From NCBI RefSeq assembly GCF_002764115.1, contig NZ_CP017940.1, positions 3,198,501-3,262,500 of the forward strand: a stretch of DNA of 64,000 bases, written 5' to 3'. Every line of letters begins with the position of its first letter. Within the stretch, counting starts at the first letter, position 1. The stretch is from Phyllobacterium zundukense. Its GTDB lineage: Bacteria; Pseudomonadota; Alphaproteobacteria; Rhizobiales; Rhizobiaceae. Shown in pieces: positions 63,724 through 64,000 of this stretch. Both the position numbers and the translations under genes were made by a program. The notes below the pieces were generated by a model. That model did no database searches and was not told where the DNA came from. It saw only the letters and a list, made by a program, of their open reading frames with translations.

Positions 63724-64000
63724 GGTGGGCGGCCGACCGGTTGCTGCTGAGCCGTGTTGGCTCCCCCAAGGAAGCGGCCGCTATTGCGCTGTTCGTGCGC
63801 CCGGCAAAGGTGACCACCGGCTCCACTGGACGGAAATGGCGGATTACTCGACAGACTATCGCGTGCGCATCTCGTGGCGATGGCCTTCGTCGTTGGCACG
63901 GCGGAGCGTTCATTGCATGGCCGCTCCTCAAGCTCATCGCTCGCGACGAGTGCACTTCGCTTCGACTCACTCCTGCCGATGCGGTTCGCCAAGCGTGTGC
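63724..64000. other. Right-edge stretch without a supported gene
   Basis: Open frames on both strands show no family pattern and no ribosome site. It may be repeat-derived intergenic sequence, continuing beyond the window. Confidence 0.4.

Noticed and set aside
63567..63992. Minus-strand ORFs at the right edge
   Set aside because: Antisense to the DUF3303 gene or in repeat-like sequence, without family pattern.
44960..64000. Integrase, transposase or attR next to the tRNA
   Set aside because: No recombinase-like protein and no repeat of the tRNA 3' end were seen in the window.
1..64000. CRISPR arrays, riboswitches, prophage genes
   Set aside because: No regularly spaced repeats, and no conserved leader I could recognise by eye.

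Overview
The window looks like a chromosomal segment of a Hyphomicrobiales (Rhizobiales) alphaproteobacterium, most plausibly near Phyllobacterium, Brucella/Ochrobactrum or Mesorhizobium. This is inferred from gene order (rpmH-rnpA-yidC then engB, def-fmt-truA, dapE/dapD/argB), protein sequences recognised by eye, a sigma-EcfG type promoter motif, and small rhizobial membrane-protein families. No database search was possible.

Positions 1-33,000 are mostly core chromosome. In order they hold: a truncated periplasmic protein at the left edge; malate synthase G; a hydantoinase-type protein; RmuC; the def-fmt-GNAT-truA operon; dapE with a membrane protein; a ketopantoate-reductase-like gene; dapD; a LOG-family protein; a HAD pyrimidine 5'-nucleotidase; a diguanylate cyclase; phenylalanine hydroxylase with a divergent Lrp regulator; argB; an ECF sigma / anti-sigma / fasciclin set; engB; yidC-rnpA-rpmH with a clear promoter; an orphan histidine kinase; a cardiolipin-synthase-like protein; an EEP hydrolase; and a pair of tiny membrane proteins. 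Next comes a compact lysine/pipecolate catabolic cluster (FAD oxidase, LysR, HglS-type 2-oxoadipate dioxygenase/decarboxylase, aminoadipate-semialdehyde dehydrogenase).

Positions 33,000-44,800 hold a frameshifted MHYT-GGDEF-EAL protein. After it comes a seven-gene minus-strand cluster: LysR, nitrilase-type amidase, RraA-like protein and a complete PotABCD-like ABC importer. A LysR/MFS divergent pair follows.

A tRNA-Arg(CCG) at 44,883 marks a change of character. From there to the right edge the genes are accessory: a secreted hypothetical, a frameshifted DUF4287 gene, a VOC protein, a secreted kelch protein facing a Tat-exported metallo-beta-lactamase-fold hydrolase, PadR, an FMN reductase, small ORFs, a LysR/MFS pair, a GlcG/HbpS-like protein, a set of stress-type membrane proteins behind two sigma-EcfG-like promoters, and two tandem multidomain class III nucleotide cyclases. 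One cyclase ends in a rhodanese domain; the other starts with a SAM domain and carries an AAA ATPase. A 24-bp motif shared by the padR and metallo-hydrolase promoter regions suggests a PadR-controlled mini-regulon. I see no CRISPR array, transposase, integrase or prophage module.
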